From Anaerolineaceae bacterium (GTDB taxonomy: Bacteria > Chloroflexota > Anaerolineae > Anaerolineales > Anaerolineaceae), in NCBI GenBank assembly GCA_021107195.1, contig JAIOTF010000001.1, positions 1 to 15,385 on the forward strand: a DNA stretch of 15,385 nucleotides, in the 5' to 3' direction. Below, piece after piece: positions 1-7,832 of this stretch (its first letter is position 1; each line of letters starts with the position of its first letter). The notes beneath the pieces were generated by a model, which was not told the DNA's origin, searched no databases, and saw only the letters and a program-made list of their open reading frames with translations. Position numbers and translations under genes: made by a program.

Positions 1-1059
1 CACCCAAGGAAACATCCGGGAATGTAATCCAAACTGCAGCAGTCAAAGGAAAAACACCAACCCCACTGGCGTCCGTACGGCCGGGCTAAAAATCCACCTT
101 GAACGAAAATAATTATGCCACCTTAAAACCAAAAGTGACCAAACTCGAAACCTTTATTACCAAGCGCCTTCCCCCTCCCGTTCCCCCAATACGGTCAATA
201 ATGCAGAAATCTGAAGAACACCCAGGATCACCAAACCAAACGAAACCCAAACCAGGCCTGCATCTATTTCCAAAAAGGCAAGTATCGGAAAATAAGCAGC
301 CGCCACGCCAATCGCCAAAAGGGGGATACCGCCCCACACCAGCAGCTGTGTCAAGCCAATTGCAAGATTGCCAATCATCTTTCCTGCCATCAATTGGGTT
401 GGCGACACAGAGGTGAGCAAAATCTCTGCGGTGAAGTTGGTTTTTTCATCCACAACTGCATTCAGCATATAGCCACTGGTGACACCAATAATAACGGTGA
501 AGAGCAAAGCAAATACCATTGGGACAGCGATCTGCGAGATAAGCCCCAAGCCTGCCCCTTCCACTTTCTCTCCATTGTCGATCACTTCTAATTCGCTGCC
601 CTCCAACAAACGCACAGCAATGTCTTCTGGTTGCAAAGCCGCCAGATTTTGGCGCAGAAGATCTTCCATTGCCTCCTGCACTTCATCATCCGGGATCTGA
701 TATGCCGTCATCCGCACACGCCCCGTTTCAAAATAATCTTCTTCAATGATATAAAGTGCCTCAAGCTGCTCTGCATCCAAAGCCGCTCGCCCGCTGGATT
801 CATCGGGAAACGCCCGAAGCTCAACTTCTGTATCAAAACGTCCCGCATTCTCCCCCTGCATTACAAATTCTTCAATTCGCCCGGTCAAATCCACATAACC
901 CACTGGCTTCTTGTTCAAGACGGAAAAAACCGTGATCATGCTAGCTAACCCGGTAAGTACAAGGATTAATATTGGACTCAACAAAACCAGTATAAACCGC
1001 TTGCGAAACACGATCCGGGAATACTCAAATCGAGCCACCTTCCACAATCCGCGCAACAT
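1..1059 (-). pseudogene. ABC-2 type exporter permease, C-terminal third frameshifted and decayed
   Basis: Membrane subunit of an ABC-2 exporter (NatB/YhaP-like), partner of the ATPase just upstream. The start ATG at 1059 overlaps the ATPase stop by one base (TGATG), so translation is probably coupled. An open frame from 1059 to 157 (300 aa) shows a basic N-terminus, a first membrane segment at about residues 22-45, a charged extracytoplasmic region to about 175, then several hydrophobic segments. It ends abruptly at GEREGEGAW, where the family should continue for roughly another 100 residues. After shifting frame in the C-rich tract near 171-187, family-like sequence resumes (VSSLVTF, then VGVFPLTAAVW, resembling the usual FPLTAP motif) but with two in-frame stops, up to the window edge. 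I read this as a decaying gene; poor sequence quality at a contig end is the main alternative. The substrate cannot be told. Confidence 0.65.
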
Positions 1060-1958
1060 CACTCCGCCTCCCCATTCACAATTTGAATGAAGATCTCCTC
1101 TAATGAAGGCGCTGCCACAGCAAAACTCTCCAATGAAATCCCGCGGGTCACAAGTGCCTTCAGCAATTGATCGGCGCTGGTGCACTCTGCCAATTGCAGA
1201 CGAGTTGAGCCGTTCTGCGGCTCCATTGCTGTTACACCCGGCAGATCAGCAGGCAGCGCTTCCGGTGAGCTGACGATCACTGCCTGCGATACATACTCCC
1301 TGCGAATCTCGGCCAGCTTGCCGTACAACACAAGCTGCCCCTTGTTGATCAAAGCGGTCCGGTCGCACAGCACTTCCACCTGGTGCATTTGATGAGTACA
1401 CATCACGATCGTTACCCCGCGTTCGCGCTCCTGGCGAAAGATATCTTTGACCATCTGGGTATTAACCGGGTCAAGTGCGGTGAATGGTTCATCAATGATG
1501 ATCAAATCCGGTTGGTGGATCAAGGTGGCGATCAACTGCGCTTTTTGCTGCATTCCTTTGCTAAGCTCTTTGATCTTTTTCTTGCGGTGTTCAGCCAGGT
1601 CAAACTGCTCAAGATATTCCTGCAATCGTTCCCTGGCATCCGTCCGAGGCATTCCTTTCAACGAGGCAAGGTATAACAAACACCTCTCCAGTGAAATGTC
1701 CTGATACAACCCGCGTTCCTCAGGGAGATATCCAATACGCTGTTTTGCCCCTTCGCTCATCTCCCCACCCAGCACACAGACCTTCCCTTCATCAGGTTTG
1801 TAAATATCCAGAATAATACGAATGGTGGTCGTCTTCCCGGCGCCATTTGGCCCCAGCAATCCAAATATCTCTCCCGGTGCCACGCCAAAAGAGACACCAT
1901 CCACAGCTTTCATGCTGCCAAAAGACTTGCTGATCTGATTGACTTCAATGACATTCAT
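1059..1958 (-). CDS. ABC-2 type exporter ATP-binding protein (NatA/YhaQ-like)
   Basis: Cytoplasmic ATPase of an ABC exporter, 299 aa. Walker A GPNGAGKTT is at residues 36-44, the signature LSKGMQQK at 132-139, Walker B LIIIDEP at 152-158, the D-loop ALD follows, and the H-loop His is at 189. The last 90 or so residues form the extra C-terminal domain common in single-domain exporter ATPases of the NatA/YhaQ group. The start ATG is supported by a GGAGG at 1967-1971. All catalytic motifs are intact, in contrast to the partner permease, which starts at the last base of this gene and is broken. If the permease is really dead, this ATPase has lost its partner here. Function as export ATPase is secure; the substrate (ions, antibiotics and lipids are all known in the family) is not. 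Confidence 0.93.
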   Translation of the reverse strand: MNVIEVNQISKSFGSMKAVDGVSFGVAPGEIFGLLGPNGAGKTTTIRIILDIYKPDEGKVCVLGGEMSEGAKQRIGYLPEERGLYQDISLERCLLYLASLKGMPRTDARERLQEYLEQFDLAEHRKKKIKELSKGMQQKAQLIATLIHQPDLIIIDEPFTALDPVNTQMVKDIFRQERERGVTIVMCTHQMHQVEVLCDRTALINKGQLVLYGKLAEIRREYVSQAVIVSSPEALPADLPGVTAMEPQNGSTRLQLAECTSADQLLKALVTRGISLESFAVAAPSLEEIFIQIVNGEAE

Positions 1959-1993
1959 TCAGTTTTCCTCCATAATCCAATCCAGTGCAATCG

Positions 1994-2002
1994 ATTATAA
2001 CA
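1994..2002 (-). promoter_or_regulatory. Extended -10 promoter for the ABC-2 exporter operon
   Basis: On the minus strand this reads TGTTATAAT, a perfect TATAAT preceded by the TGn of an extended -10. A weak TTGGTA lies 19 nt further upstream. Transcription would begin near 1987, giving a leader of about 28 nt that contains the GGAGG of the ATPase gene. The remaining bases up to the terminator at 2146 show no gene. Confidence 0.6.
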
Positions 2003-2145
2003 AAACCGCGTCAAACCATACCAATAAACCGATTTCATCGCGATCATATACTAATGGAGAATTCCTCCTGACACATTGCCGGTCTGGGGGATTTCCATAT
2101 GGTCAGATTAAGGATTAAAAACCTGGCCATTTGAACAGTCGAAAT

Positions 2146-2172
2146 AAAAAAGGGCCGATTGCTGTCGGCCCT
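2146..2172 (-). terminator. Rho-independent terminator of the orphan ATPase gene
   Basis: Perfect 8-bp stem (AGGGCCGA at 2151-2158, TCGGCCCT at 2165-2172) with a 6-nt loop. On the minus strand it is followed by a run of six T. It lies 30 nt after the stop codon at 2203, so the orphan ATPase is a single-gene transcript unit and is insulated from the exporter operon downstream. Confidence 0.88.
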
Positions 2173-2202
2173 TGCATTCTTTACTTGATGTAATATCGAG
2201 GG

Positions 2203-3735
2203 TCAAATCGCAATCCTGGCTTCCTGCAGGGACGCTCCCGCCATCAACAGCCCCAGCTGTTCACGGTTAGCGGTATCCACAGCCACAACTGCCACGATCT
2301 CACCGCGATACATCACCGCAATGCGATCGGAAAGCGCCATGATCTCATCCAGCTCGGCCGAAACCAGCAGCACAGCCAGACCTTCATCCCGCATTTCAAT
2401 GATCTTGCGATGAATATACTCGATGGAACCCACATCCAGACCACGGGTCGGCTGGTTAGCCACCAGCAGCTTCACCGGTCGGGAAAGCTCACGGGCAACG
2501 ATCACTTTCTGTTGGTTTCCACCCGAAAGCGTAGAGGCAACAGCCCGTGAACTTGGCGTACGCACATCAAACTGCTCAACCAACTCCTCGGCATTCTTTG
2601 CGATTTCTGCCTCTTGTACCCAACCCACCTGATTGGAAAACGGCTTTTGATAATAGGTACACAACACCAGATTATCAGCAATCGGATAGGAAAGCACCAA
2701 ACCATGCCGCTGGCGGTCTTCAGGAATATGAGCCAGACCTGATTCGATCAAAGGACGCGGGGGCTTGCCAGTCGCATCCTGCCCATTCAACCACACATGC
2801 CCGCGATATACGGACCGCAGCCCGGTGATGGCCTCTACCAATTCGCGTTGGCCATTCCCTTGCACACCGGCCACACCAAAAATTTCACCGGCACGTACTT
2901 CCAGAGAGACTTCCTTCACTGCTTCCATGTTCCGGTCGTCCAATACGATCAAATTCTCAACTCGCAGAATTTCGCCGCTGGGATGCGCCGGTCCTTTTTC
3001 CACCTGGAGCAGCACCTCACGCCCTACCATCAAAGCTGCAAGTTCAGCCTCATTGGTCTCCTTTGGACGGGTATGGCCAACGATCTTCCCTCCGCGTAGC
3101 ACGGTAATGCGATCGGCAATTGCCATCACTTCTTTGAGCTTATGTGTAATAAAGACGATCGACACACCCCGTTTTTTCAGCTCACTCATAATGCGGAAGA
3201 GGTCTTCCGCTTCCTGCGGGGTCAACACAGCAGTTGGTTCATCCAGAATGAGGATATCGGCTTTGCGATACAAAGCCTTGATGATCTCTACACGCTGCTG
3301 AACACCAACCGGCAAATCCCCCACGATCGCATCCGGATCAATATCAAGCCCATACAACTGAGACAATTCGCGTACCTGGCCAGCAACAGCAACCCGATCC
3401 AAAAGACCGCTTTTCACAGTCTCTGCCCCAAGCATGATATTCTCGGTGACGGTGAAGACCGGTACAAGCATAAAATGCTGGTGAACCATACCTATTCCAA
3501 CATCAATCGCGTCCTTGTGAGAGTCAAATGTAACCAGCTTGCCCTGCACCTCGATCTCGCCTTGATCCGGGCTTAGCAAGCCATACAACATATTCATCAA
3601 GGTCGTTTTTCCGGCGCCGTTTTCCCCCAGCATGGCATGGATTTCTCCCTGCTCCAGGTCAAAATTGACATTGTCGTTGGCCAAAACGCCCGGAAATTTT
3701 TTGGTAATGCCATTCGCCTCAAGAACTTTGGTCAT
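2203..3735 (-). CDS. Orphan double-domain ABC ATPase, BMP/nucleoside importer type (NupO-like)
   Basis: Cytoplasmic ATPase of 510 aa with two nucleotide-binding domains, the form that powers BMP/sugar/nucleoside importers. Domain 1 is complete: Walker A GENGAGKTT at 37-45, signature LPVGVQQ at 141-147, Walker B ILILDEP at 161-167. Domain 2 has the degenerate phosphate loop GVQGNGQRE, a canonical LSGGNQQK and a Walker B with NQP in place of DEP, normal for this family. The ATG at 3735 is chosen over an upstream in-frame ATG at 3816 because a GGAG lies 8 nt before it and the family motif starts at once (LEANGITKKFPGV). It is alone: no permease or binding protein is adjacent on its strand. It is a close paralog (well over half identical by eye) of the ATPase at 7833-9359, with matching motif positions. 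It may be a spare energiser for that importer or a leftover of a duplicated system. Confidence 0.93.
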   Translation of the reverse strand: MTKVLEANGITKKFPGVLANDNVNFDLEQGEIHAMLGENGAGKTTLMNMLYGLLSPDQGEIEVQGKLVTFDSHKDAIDVGIGMVHQHFMLVPVFTVTENIMLGAETVKSGLLDRVAVAGQVRELSQLYGLDIDPDAIVGDLPVGVQQRVEIIKALYRKADILILDEPTAVLTPQEAEDLFRIMSELKKRGVSIVFITHKLKEVMAIADRITVLRGGKIVGHTRPKETNEAELAALMVGREVLLQVEKGPAHPSGEILRVENLIVLDDRNMEAVKEVSLEVRAGEIFGVAGVQGNGQRELVEAITGLRSVYRGHVWLNGQDATGKPPRPLIESGLAHIPEDRQRHGLVLSYPIADNLVLCTYYQKPFSNQVGWVQEAEIAKNAEELVEQFDVRTPSSRAVASTLSGGNQQKVIVARELSRPVKLLVANQPTRGLDVGSIEYIHRKIIEMRDEGLAVLLVSAELDEIMALSDRIAVMYRGEIVAVVAVDTANREQLGLLMAGASLQEARIAI

Positions 3736-3827
3736 GTCTCTGTCTCCACAGCATACCTGATTTAGGGAAGAAAATTTGCCGCGACAAATCCAAAAATATG
3801 CCTGGCGAAGTTCCATTTCTGCATCAC

Positions 3828-3840
3828 TACAACAGTTGTA
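3828..3840. promoter_or_regulatory. Short palindrome at the predicted start of the orphan ATPase transcript
   Basis: TACAAC-A-GTTGTA, a perfect 6+1+6 inverted repeat directly downstream of the predicted -10 box (3843-3848) and so covering the expected transcription start. The position fits a repressor site or a 5' terminal hairpin. It is short and could be chance. Confidence 0.35.
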
Positions 3841-3842
3841 AA

Positions 3843-3871
3843 AGTATACTAGGGTTCAGAATTCAACGCAA
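3843..3871 (-). promoter_or_regulatory. Promoter of the orphan ATPase gene
   Basis: On the minus strand: TTGCGT at 3866-3871, a 17-nt spacer, TATACT at 3843-3848. The same two hexamers with the same spacing stand before the lipoprotein gene at 10732-10760. The predicted start is near 3836, giving a leader of about 100 nt. Confidence 0.6.
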
Positions 3872-3957
3872 GAGTAGTTCTCTCCTGGCAGGTACCTGTT
3901 CCATACTTGCAAAAAATCCCGGCCATAAGATCAGGAACTGCGCCTTTAGCTGTACAG

Positions 3958-3963
3958 TATAAT
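3958..3963 (+). promoter_or_regulatory. -10 box for the UroD-like gene
   Basis: A perfect TATAAT lies 60 nt before the start codon. No convincing -35 hexamer is visible at 16-18 nt upstream (GAACTG region), and the 8-bp palindrome CTGTACAG touches its upstream side, so an activator or repressor may act here. It is oriented away from the orphan ATPase promoter. Confidence 0.45.
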
Positions 3964-4023
3964 TACCACATTATCCGGTTTCTACAGGTGACCAGGATAC
4001 GATCAATTCATAGGAGGATTACA

Positions 4024-5175
4024 ATGTCCATGACGTCTCGTGAGCGAGTTCTGACAACCTTGAAGTTTCAAGAGCCGGACCGCGTACCCATCATTCTTGG
4101 TGTCAGCAATGCCACCGGCATTAAAATGCGCCCCTACCAGCGGCTGAAAGAGCTTCTGGGCATCCAGGCCGAAGACCGCTATGTCTACGATTGGCCCGAA
4201 CTGGGTACCGCTTTACCCGATGAAGCCACCATGCAACGTTTGCACAGCGATGTGCGCGGCGTACTCGATCGCCTGCCCAAAGCAATCCACGAACGCAACA
4301 AGAACCGCCCCGAGCACGCTGACTGTATCGACGATTGGGGAACAGGACAAAAAGAGATCGAACCTGGCATCTGGTATCCTGGCATCCATCCCATGACCGA
4401 TGCCGGCACCATTGAAGAGATTGAAAACTACCCCAACTGGCCGGACATGGATGATCCTTATCGGGTGTCGCACGTAGCCGAAGAGACCAGAAAACTGCGG
4501 GGAGAAAACCTATACGCAGTCATGGGTACGCCCTGGCTGCTCTTCCCCTTCGAGCGCGCCTTCGCCCTGCAGGGTATGGATAAATTCCTGCTCAATATGG
4601 CCATGAATCCTAAATTTGCCAAAGCCCTGCTCCAAAAGAACCTGGATTTGTGCAAACAGCTTATGGGGCACTTCCTTAAAGCCGCCGGTGACAATCTGGA
4701 TATCATTAAAATCGGCGATGATCTCGGCACTCAGGAAAAACTGATGATCTCGCCGCGCATGTACCGCAAGATCCTTAAGCCAATCCATGCCGACTTGATC
4801 TCCTTCATTAAAGAACGCACCAACGCCAAGGTCTTTTTCCACACCGATGGTGACGTCTTTGACCTGATTGATGATTTCATCGAGATGGGTGTCGATATTC
4901 TCAACCCCATCCAGACCTCTGCCGGCAAGATGTCCAATCTGGAAGAATTGAAGAAGAAAACCTATGGCAAGATGGTGCTGTGCGGTGCAGTCGACACCCA
5001 ACACATCCTGCCCTACGGAACCCCCGAAGAGGTTGAAAAAGAAGTACTTCGGGTGATGGATATTCTCGCCCCGGGCGGCGGTTACATGGTTGCCTCTGTC
5101 CATACAGTCATGCATGAAGTTCCCCCCGAGAACATTCTGGCAATGGTCGATGCTGTAGAAAAATATGGAAAATAA
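4024..5175 (+). CDS. UroD-family protein (corrinoid methyltransferase-like, H-x-D variant)
   Basis: Soluble TIM-barrel protein of 383 aa in the uroporphyrinogen decarboxylase/MtaA superfamily. The family N-terminus RERVLTTLKFQEPDRVP is at residues 6-22, and a PPEN motif follows GGGYMVASVH near the C-terminus. The ATG at 4024 is chosen because a perfect AGGAGG lies at 4012-4017; an in-frame extension back to 3907 has no family sequence. MtaA-type methyltransferases bind zinc through H-x-C and a distant Cys. Here the first motif is H273-T-D275-G, and the position of the last Cys appears to be His360. It is therefore not a typical Cys-zinc methyltransferase. It is also unlikely to be the haem enzyme HemE, since it looks like the broad UroD-like subfamily and no haem genes are nearby. 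It may act on methylated or methoxylated compounds or have another role; the substrate is unknown. It is divergent from the orphan ATPase and convergent with the importer operon. Confidence 0.85.
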   Translation: MSMTSRERVLTTLKFQEPDRVPIILGVSNATGIKMRPYQRLKELLGIQAEDRYVYDWPELGTALPDEATMQRLHSDVRGVLDRLPKAIHERNKNRPEHADCIDDWGTGQKEIEPGIWYPGIHPMTDAGTIEEIENYPNWPDMDDPYRVSHVAEETRKLRGENLYAVMGTPWLLFPFERAFALQGMDKFLLNMAMNPKFAKALLQKNLDLCKQLMGHFLKAAGDNLDIIKIGDDLGTQEKLMISPRMYRKILKPIHADLISFIKERTNAKVFFHTDGDVFDLIDDFIEMGVDILNPIQTSAGKMSNLEELKKKTYGKMVLCGAVDTQHILPYGTPEEVEKEVLRVMDILAPGGGYMVASVHTVMHEVPPENILAMVDAVEKYGK

Positions 5176-5206
5176 CCTCCTGGATAACACTTCACAAAAG
5201 CAAATC

Positions 5207-5240
5207 GAAACGGGCAGCGAAATCGCTGCCCGTTTCTTAT
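5207..5240. terminator. Bidirectional terminator between convergent genes
   Basis: A perfect 14-base inverted repeat (5207-5220 and 5223-5236) with a two-base centre, in practice a 12-13 bp stem capped by a small A-rich loop. T-rich sequence follows on the plus strand (TTTCTTATTTTCTT) and weaker T-rich sequence on the minus strand. It sits 32 nt after the UroD-like stop and 46 nt after the last permease stop, so it can end both transcripts. Confidence 0.88.
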
Positions 5241-5281
5241 TTTCTTCATAAGGGTCTATACACAACCCTTCCAATCCTTAA

Positions 5282-6553
5282 TTATTCTTTTTCGTATGGT
5301 ACGCCATCGGCAGCGGGAACCTGAGTTCGGCCAACCACACCAGCCAAAACGATCATCGTCACCAGATAAGGCGCCATCAACAGGAATTCCGATGGGATCG
5401 GCACTTTGAGAATCGCCAGCTTTGAGGCAAGCGCATCCGAAAAGCCAAACAATGTGCCCGCTGCGAACGCACCCGCTGGAACAAAGTTACCAAAGATCAT
5501 TGCCGCCAGACTGATAAAGCCGCGTCCGGCAGTCATCACTTCATCAAACCGGCCTACCGAGCCCAAAGTGAAGTAGGCGCCACCGAAACCTGCCATCATC
5601 CCCCCCATCACAACCGCCACATATCTTGTTCGGTACACATTGATACCCAAAGTATCAGCTGCCTTGGGATGTTCACCCACAGCTCGCAAACGCAGCCCCC
5701 AACGGGTGTAATACAGCGCAATCGTCAAGACAACAATGAAAACAAACATAGCATACACAAACATATTGTTGCTGAAGAGGATCGGACCAATGAATGGGAT
5801 TTTTGACAATCCCGGGATATCCCAGGTGGGAAAACGGCCCGGATTATTCAATTGTTGATATTTCTGCAAAAATTTTGCCGAGAAGAAAGAGGTCATTCCC
5901 GTAGCGAGGATATTGATCATCGTGCCAGAAATGATCTGGTCTGCTTTATATTTGATCGACAACACAGCATGCAGCAAACCAAGCAACCCGCTGAAGATCA
6001 CTGCCGCCAGCAAACCGATCCAGATATTGGTCAGACTGCCCACCAGCGTCGCAACGAATGCACCGCTCAACATCATCCCTTCAATAGCAATATTGACCAC
6101 ACCCGAGCGTTCACACAAAATACCTGACATCGCACCCAGAGTCAATGGCACCGCCTTGATCAAAGACGAGTTGATCAAACCTGCCAGATTAAGAGATTGC
6201 TCCGCTGCTGCCCAGGTCAAAAACGAAAAGACAAAGAAAGCAGCTACCAGACCCAAAACGAGATTGGTCCAATTCTTAAATCCGCGCACCAATTGATACG
6301 CACCAAGCGCTGCGCATATAAAACCCAGAATATTGATCACGATTGATGAAGGAATGATCCAATCCGGGGCCACAACATCCGAACCGCCAGGGCTCATCCT
6401 GAAAGTCGTAACCAGACTTGTATCCAATCCTCTGGAAAAGAAACCAAAAACCATCACTGCAATCAACAGAAATACAACGCCCATCGTTCGCTGGCGGGTC
6501 GGAGAAGTGTATTCAAATGCTCCATGGTTCATTTGTTTGGTAGAAGTTGTCAT
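5282..6553 (-). CDS. BMP-type ABC importer permease 2 (NupQ-like, BPD_transp_2 family)
   Basis: Second integral membrane subunit of the importer, 423 aa. A hydrophilic N-terminus of about 22 residues is followed by a first membrane segment (MGVVFLLIAVMVFGFF), a second near residues 65-90, then the permease core beginning around SLIKAVPLTLGAMSGILCERSGVVNIAIEGMM, which is characteristic of this family. The cytoplasmic coupling loop TRWGLRLRAVGEHPKAADTLGI should contact the ATPase. The ATG at 6553 has a GGAGG 10 nt upstream, located inside the end of permease 1, and only 3 nt separate the two genes, so expression is coupled. It is the last gene of the operon, followed by the bidirectional hairpin. 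The function as a nucleoside or related small-molecule permease is inferred from family and operon; the actual substrate is not visible. Confidence 0.92.
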   Translation of the reverse strand: MTTSTKQMNHGAFEYTSPTRQRTMGVVFLLIAVMVFGFFSRGLDTSLVTTFRMSPGGSDVVAPDWIIPSSIVINILGFICAALGAYQLVRGFKNWTNLVLGLVAAFFVFSFLTWAAAEQSLNLAGLINSSLIKAVPLTLGAMSGILCERSGVVNIAIEGMMLSGAFVATLVGSLTNIWIGLLAAVIFSGLLGLLHAVLSIKYKADQIISGTMINILATGMTSFFSAKFLQKYQQLNNPGRFPTWDIPGLSKIPFIGPILFSNNMFVYAMFVFIVVLTIALYYTRWGLRLRAVGEHPKAADTLGINVYRTRYVAVVMGGMMAGFGGAYFTLGSVGRFDEVMTAGRGFISLAAMIFGNFVPAGAFAAGTLFGFSDALASKLAILKVPIPSEFLLMAPYLVTMIVLAGVVGRTQVPAADGVPYEKE

Positions 6554-6556
6554 GGC

Positions 6557-7813
6557 TTAGTTGCCTCCCCAACCGCTGAGTTTGACTCCCGCCTCTTCGA
6601 AATCCGGTTCTTTGAGGCGGTAAATAGTACGAATAATCGCCGGTGCAGCGATAAATGCCAGAATAAAGGCTTGCAGGATTGAAATAATATCGATTGGAAT
6701 GCCTGCCGTAAGCTGCATTTGCACCGCACCATTGCGCAAAAAACCAAACAGGAGTGCTGCCAGAATAACACCAAAAGGATGGCTCTTGCCGATTAAGGCC
6801 AGGGCGATAGCGTCGAAACCATAACCGGAGGAAAATGCCACCGCCAAATTGTGATTGATACCCAGCACCTCATTTGCCCCTGCCATACCAGCCAAAGCAC
6901 CGGAAAGTGACATGGCAATCACTGTATTGACTACAATGTTCATCCCGGCATAGCGGGCAGCATTCATATTTGCGCCAACCGTTCGTAATTCAAAACCCCA
7001 GGTGGTTTTGAACAAAAGGATGTACACCAACAAAGCCATCAACAATGCAATGAAGAAACCGGAATGGAAACGGATCGGGTGTGCAAAGAAGCGGGTCAAC
7101 ATTGCACTTTCCTCAATCTTAGCGCTAACAGGAATAAATTTATCAGGATCTTTCAACAAGCCAGTCAGGAAAAACTCGCTGAGCCGGAAAGCAATATAGT
7201 TCATCATGATCGAGTTGATCACTTCATGTGCTCCGGTTTTGGCTTTTAAGATACCTGGGATAAAGCCCCACAGGGCACCTCCCAAAGCCCCCGCCAGCAT
7301 TGACAATGGCACATGAATAATGTGCGGCAGGCCTTTCAGATAAATTCCGGCCGTAACGGCGCACAATGCGCCAATGAAGATCTGTCCTTCGGCACCGATG
7401 TTGAACAAGCCAACCCGAAAGCCCAATGCCACAGCCAACCCGGCGAAAATATACGGGGTTGAAGCCACGAGGCTTTCAAAGAAAGGATTGAATGCCCGTC
7501 GTATTGCCTCCGCATCGCCAGATTGCAGTGCCGCCACAATCTTGCTCGGTGTGCCAATTGCACCCGTGAACAACGCCTCGTAAGTCTTCCAAACCGCCTG
7601 CAAGGCAACTTTCAACCCTTCTCCAAAAGAAGGAGCGGTATAAACTTCCTCAGTGGTCAATGCCACCAATAAACCGCCCAGGATCAAACCGGAAATGATC
7701 GCCAGAATGGTCACAGTGGTAGAGCTTTTCGATAACTCGCTCAAAAAGACCTTGCCAGCATCCTTTTTCTTCGGTTCTTTGGCCTTCGTTTTCTGCATTT
7801 TTTCTTCGCTCAT
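6557..7813 (-). CDS. BMP-type ABC importer permease 1 (NupP-like, BPD_transp_2 family)
   Basis: First integral membrane subunit, 418 aa. The N-terminus is lysine-rich and cytoplasmic (KMQKTKAKEPKKK), followed by a membrane segment at about 33-53. An extracytoplasmic stretch comes next, then the permease core (PYIFAGLAVALGFRVGLFNIGAEGQIFIGAL), a recognisable family motif. The coupling loop TTWGFELRTVGANMNAARYAGM matches the one in permease 2, so the pair forms the usual heterodimer. I place the start at 7813: an AAGGA lies 9 nt upstream, whereas the in-frame ATG at 7822 touches that AAGGA directly and has no room for a ribosome. It begins 19 nt after the ATPase stop and ends 3 nt before permease 2. 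Confidence 0.92.
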   Translation of the reverse strand: MSEEKMQKTKAKEPKKKDAGKVFLSELSKSSTTVTILAIISGLILGGLLVALTTEEVYTAPSFGEGLKVALQAVWKTYEALFTGAIGTPSKIVAALQSGDAEAIRRAFNPFFESLVASTPYIFAGLAVALGFRVGLFNIGAEGQIFIGALCAVTAGIYLKGLPHIIHVPLSMLAGALGGALWGFIPGILKAKTGAHEVINSIMMNYIAFRLSEFFLTGLLKDPDKFIPVSAKIEESAMLTRFFAHPIRFHSGFFIALLMALLVYILLFKTTWGFELRTVGANMNAARYAGMNIVVNTVIAMSLSGALAGMAGANEVLGINHNLAVAFSSGYGFDAIALALIGKSHPFGVILAALLFGFLRNGAVQMQLTAGIPIDIISILQAFILAFIAAPAIIRTIYRLKEPDFEEAGVKLSGWGGN

Positions 7814-7832
7814 AGATGACATTCCTTATGTA

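Noticed and set aside
2203..2700. Loss of catalytic residues in the second ATPase domain (NQP in place of DEP, degenerate Walker A)
   Set aside because: The operon ATPase shows the same pattern (SQP); it is a normal feature of this double-domain importer family, not decay.
3889..3898. CAGGTACCTG palindrome in the divergent intergenic region
   Set aside because: Only ten bases, not aligned with either predicted promoter, and no second copy seen; too weak to call an operator.
4510..5274. 254-aa open frame antisense to the UroD-like gene
   Set aside because: The plus strand has clear family motifs and a perfect ribosome site; the antisense frame has none and runs through the terminator hairpin.
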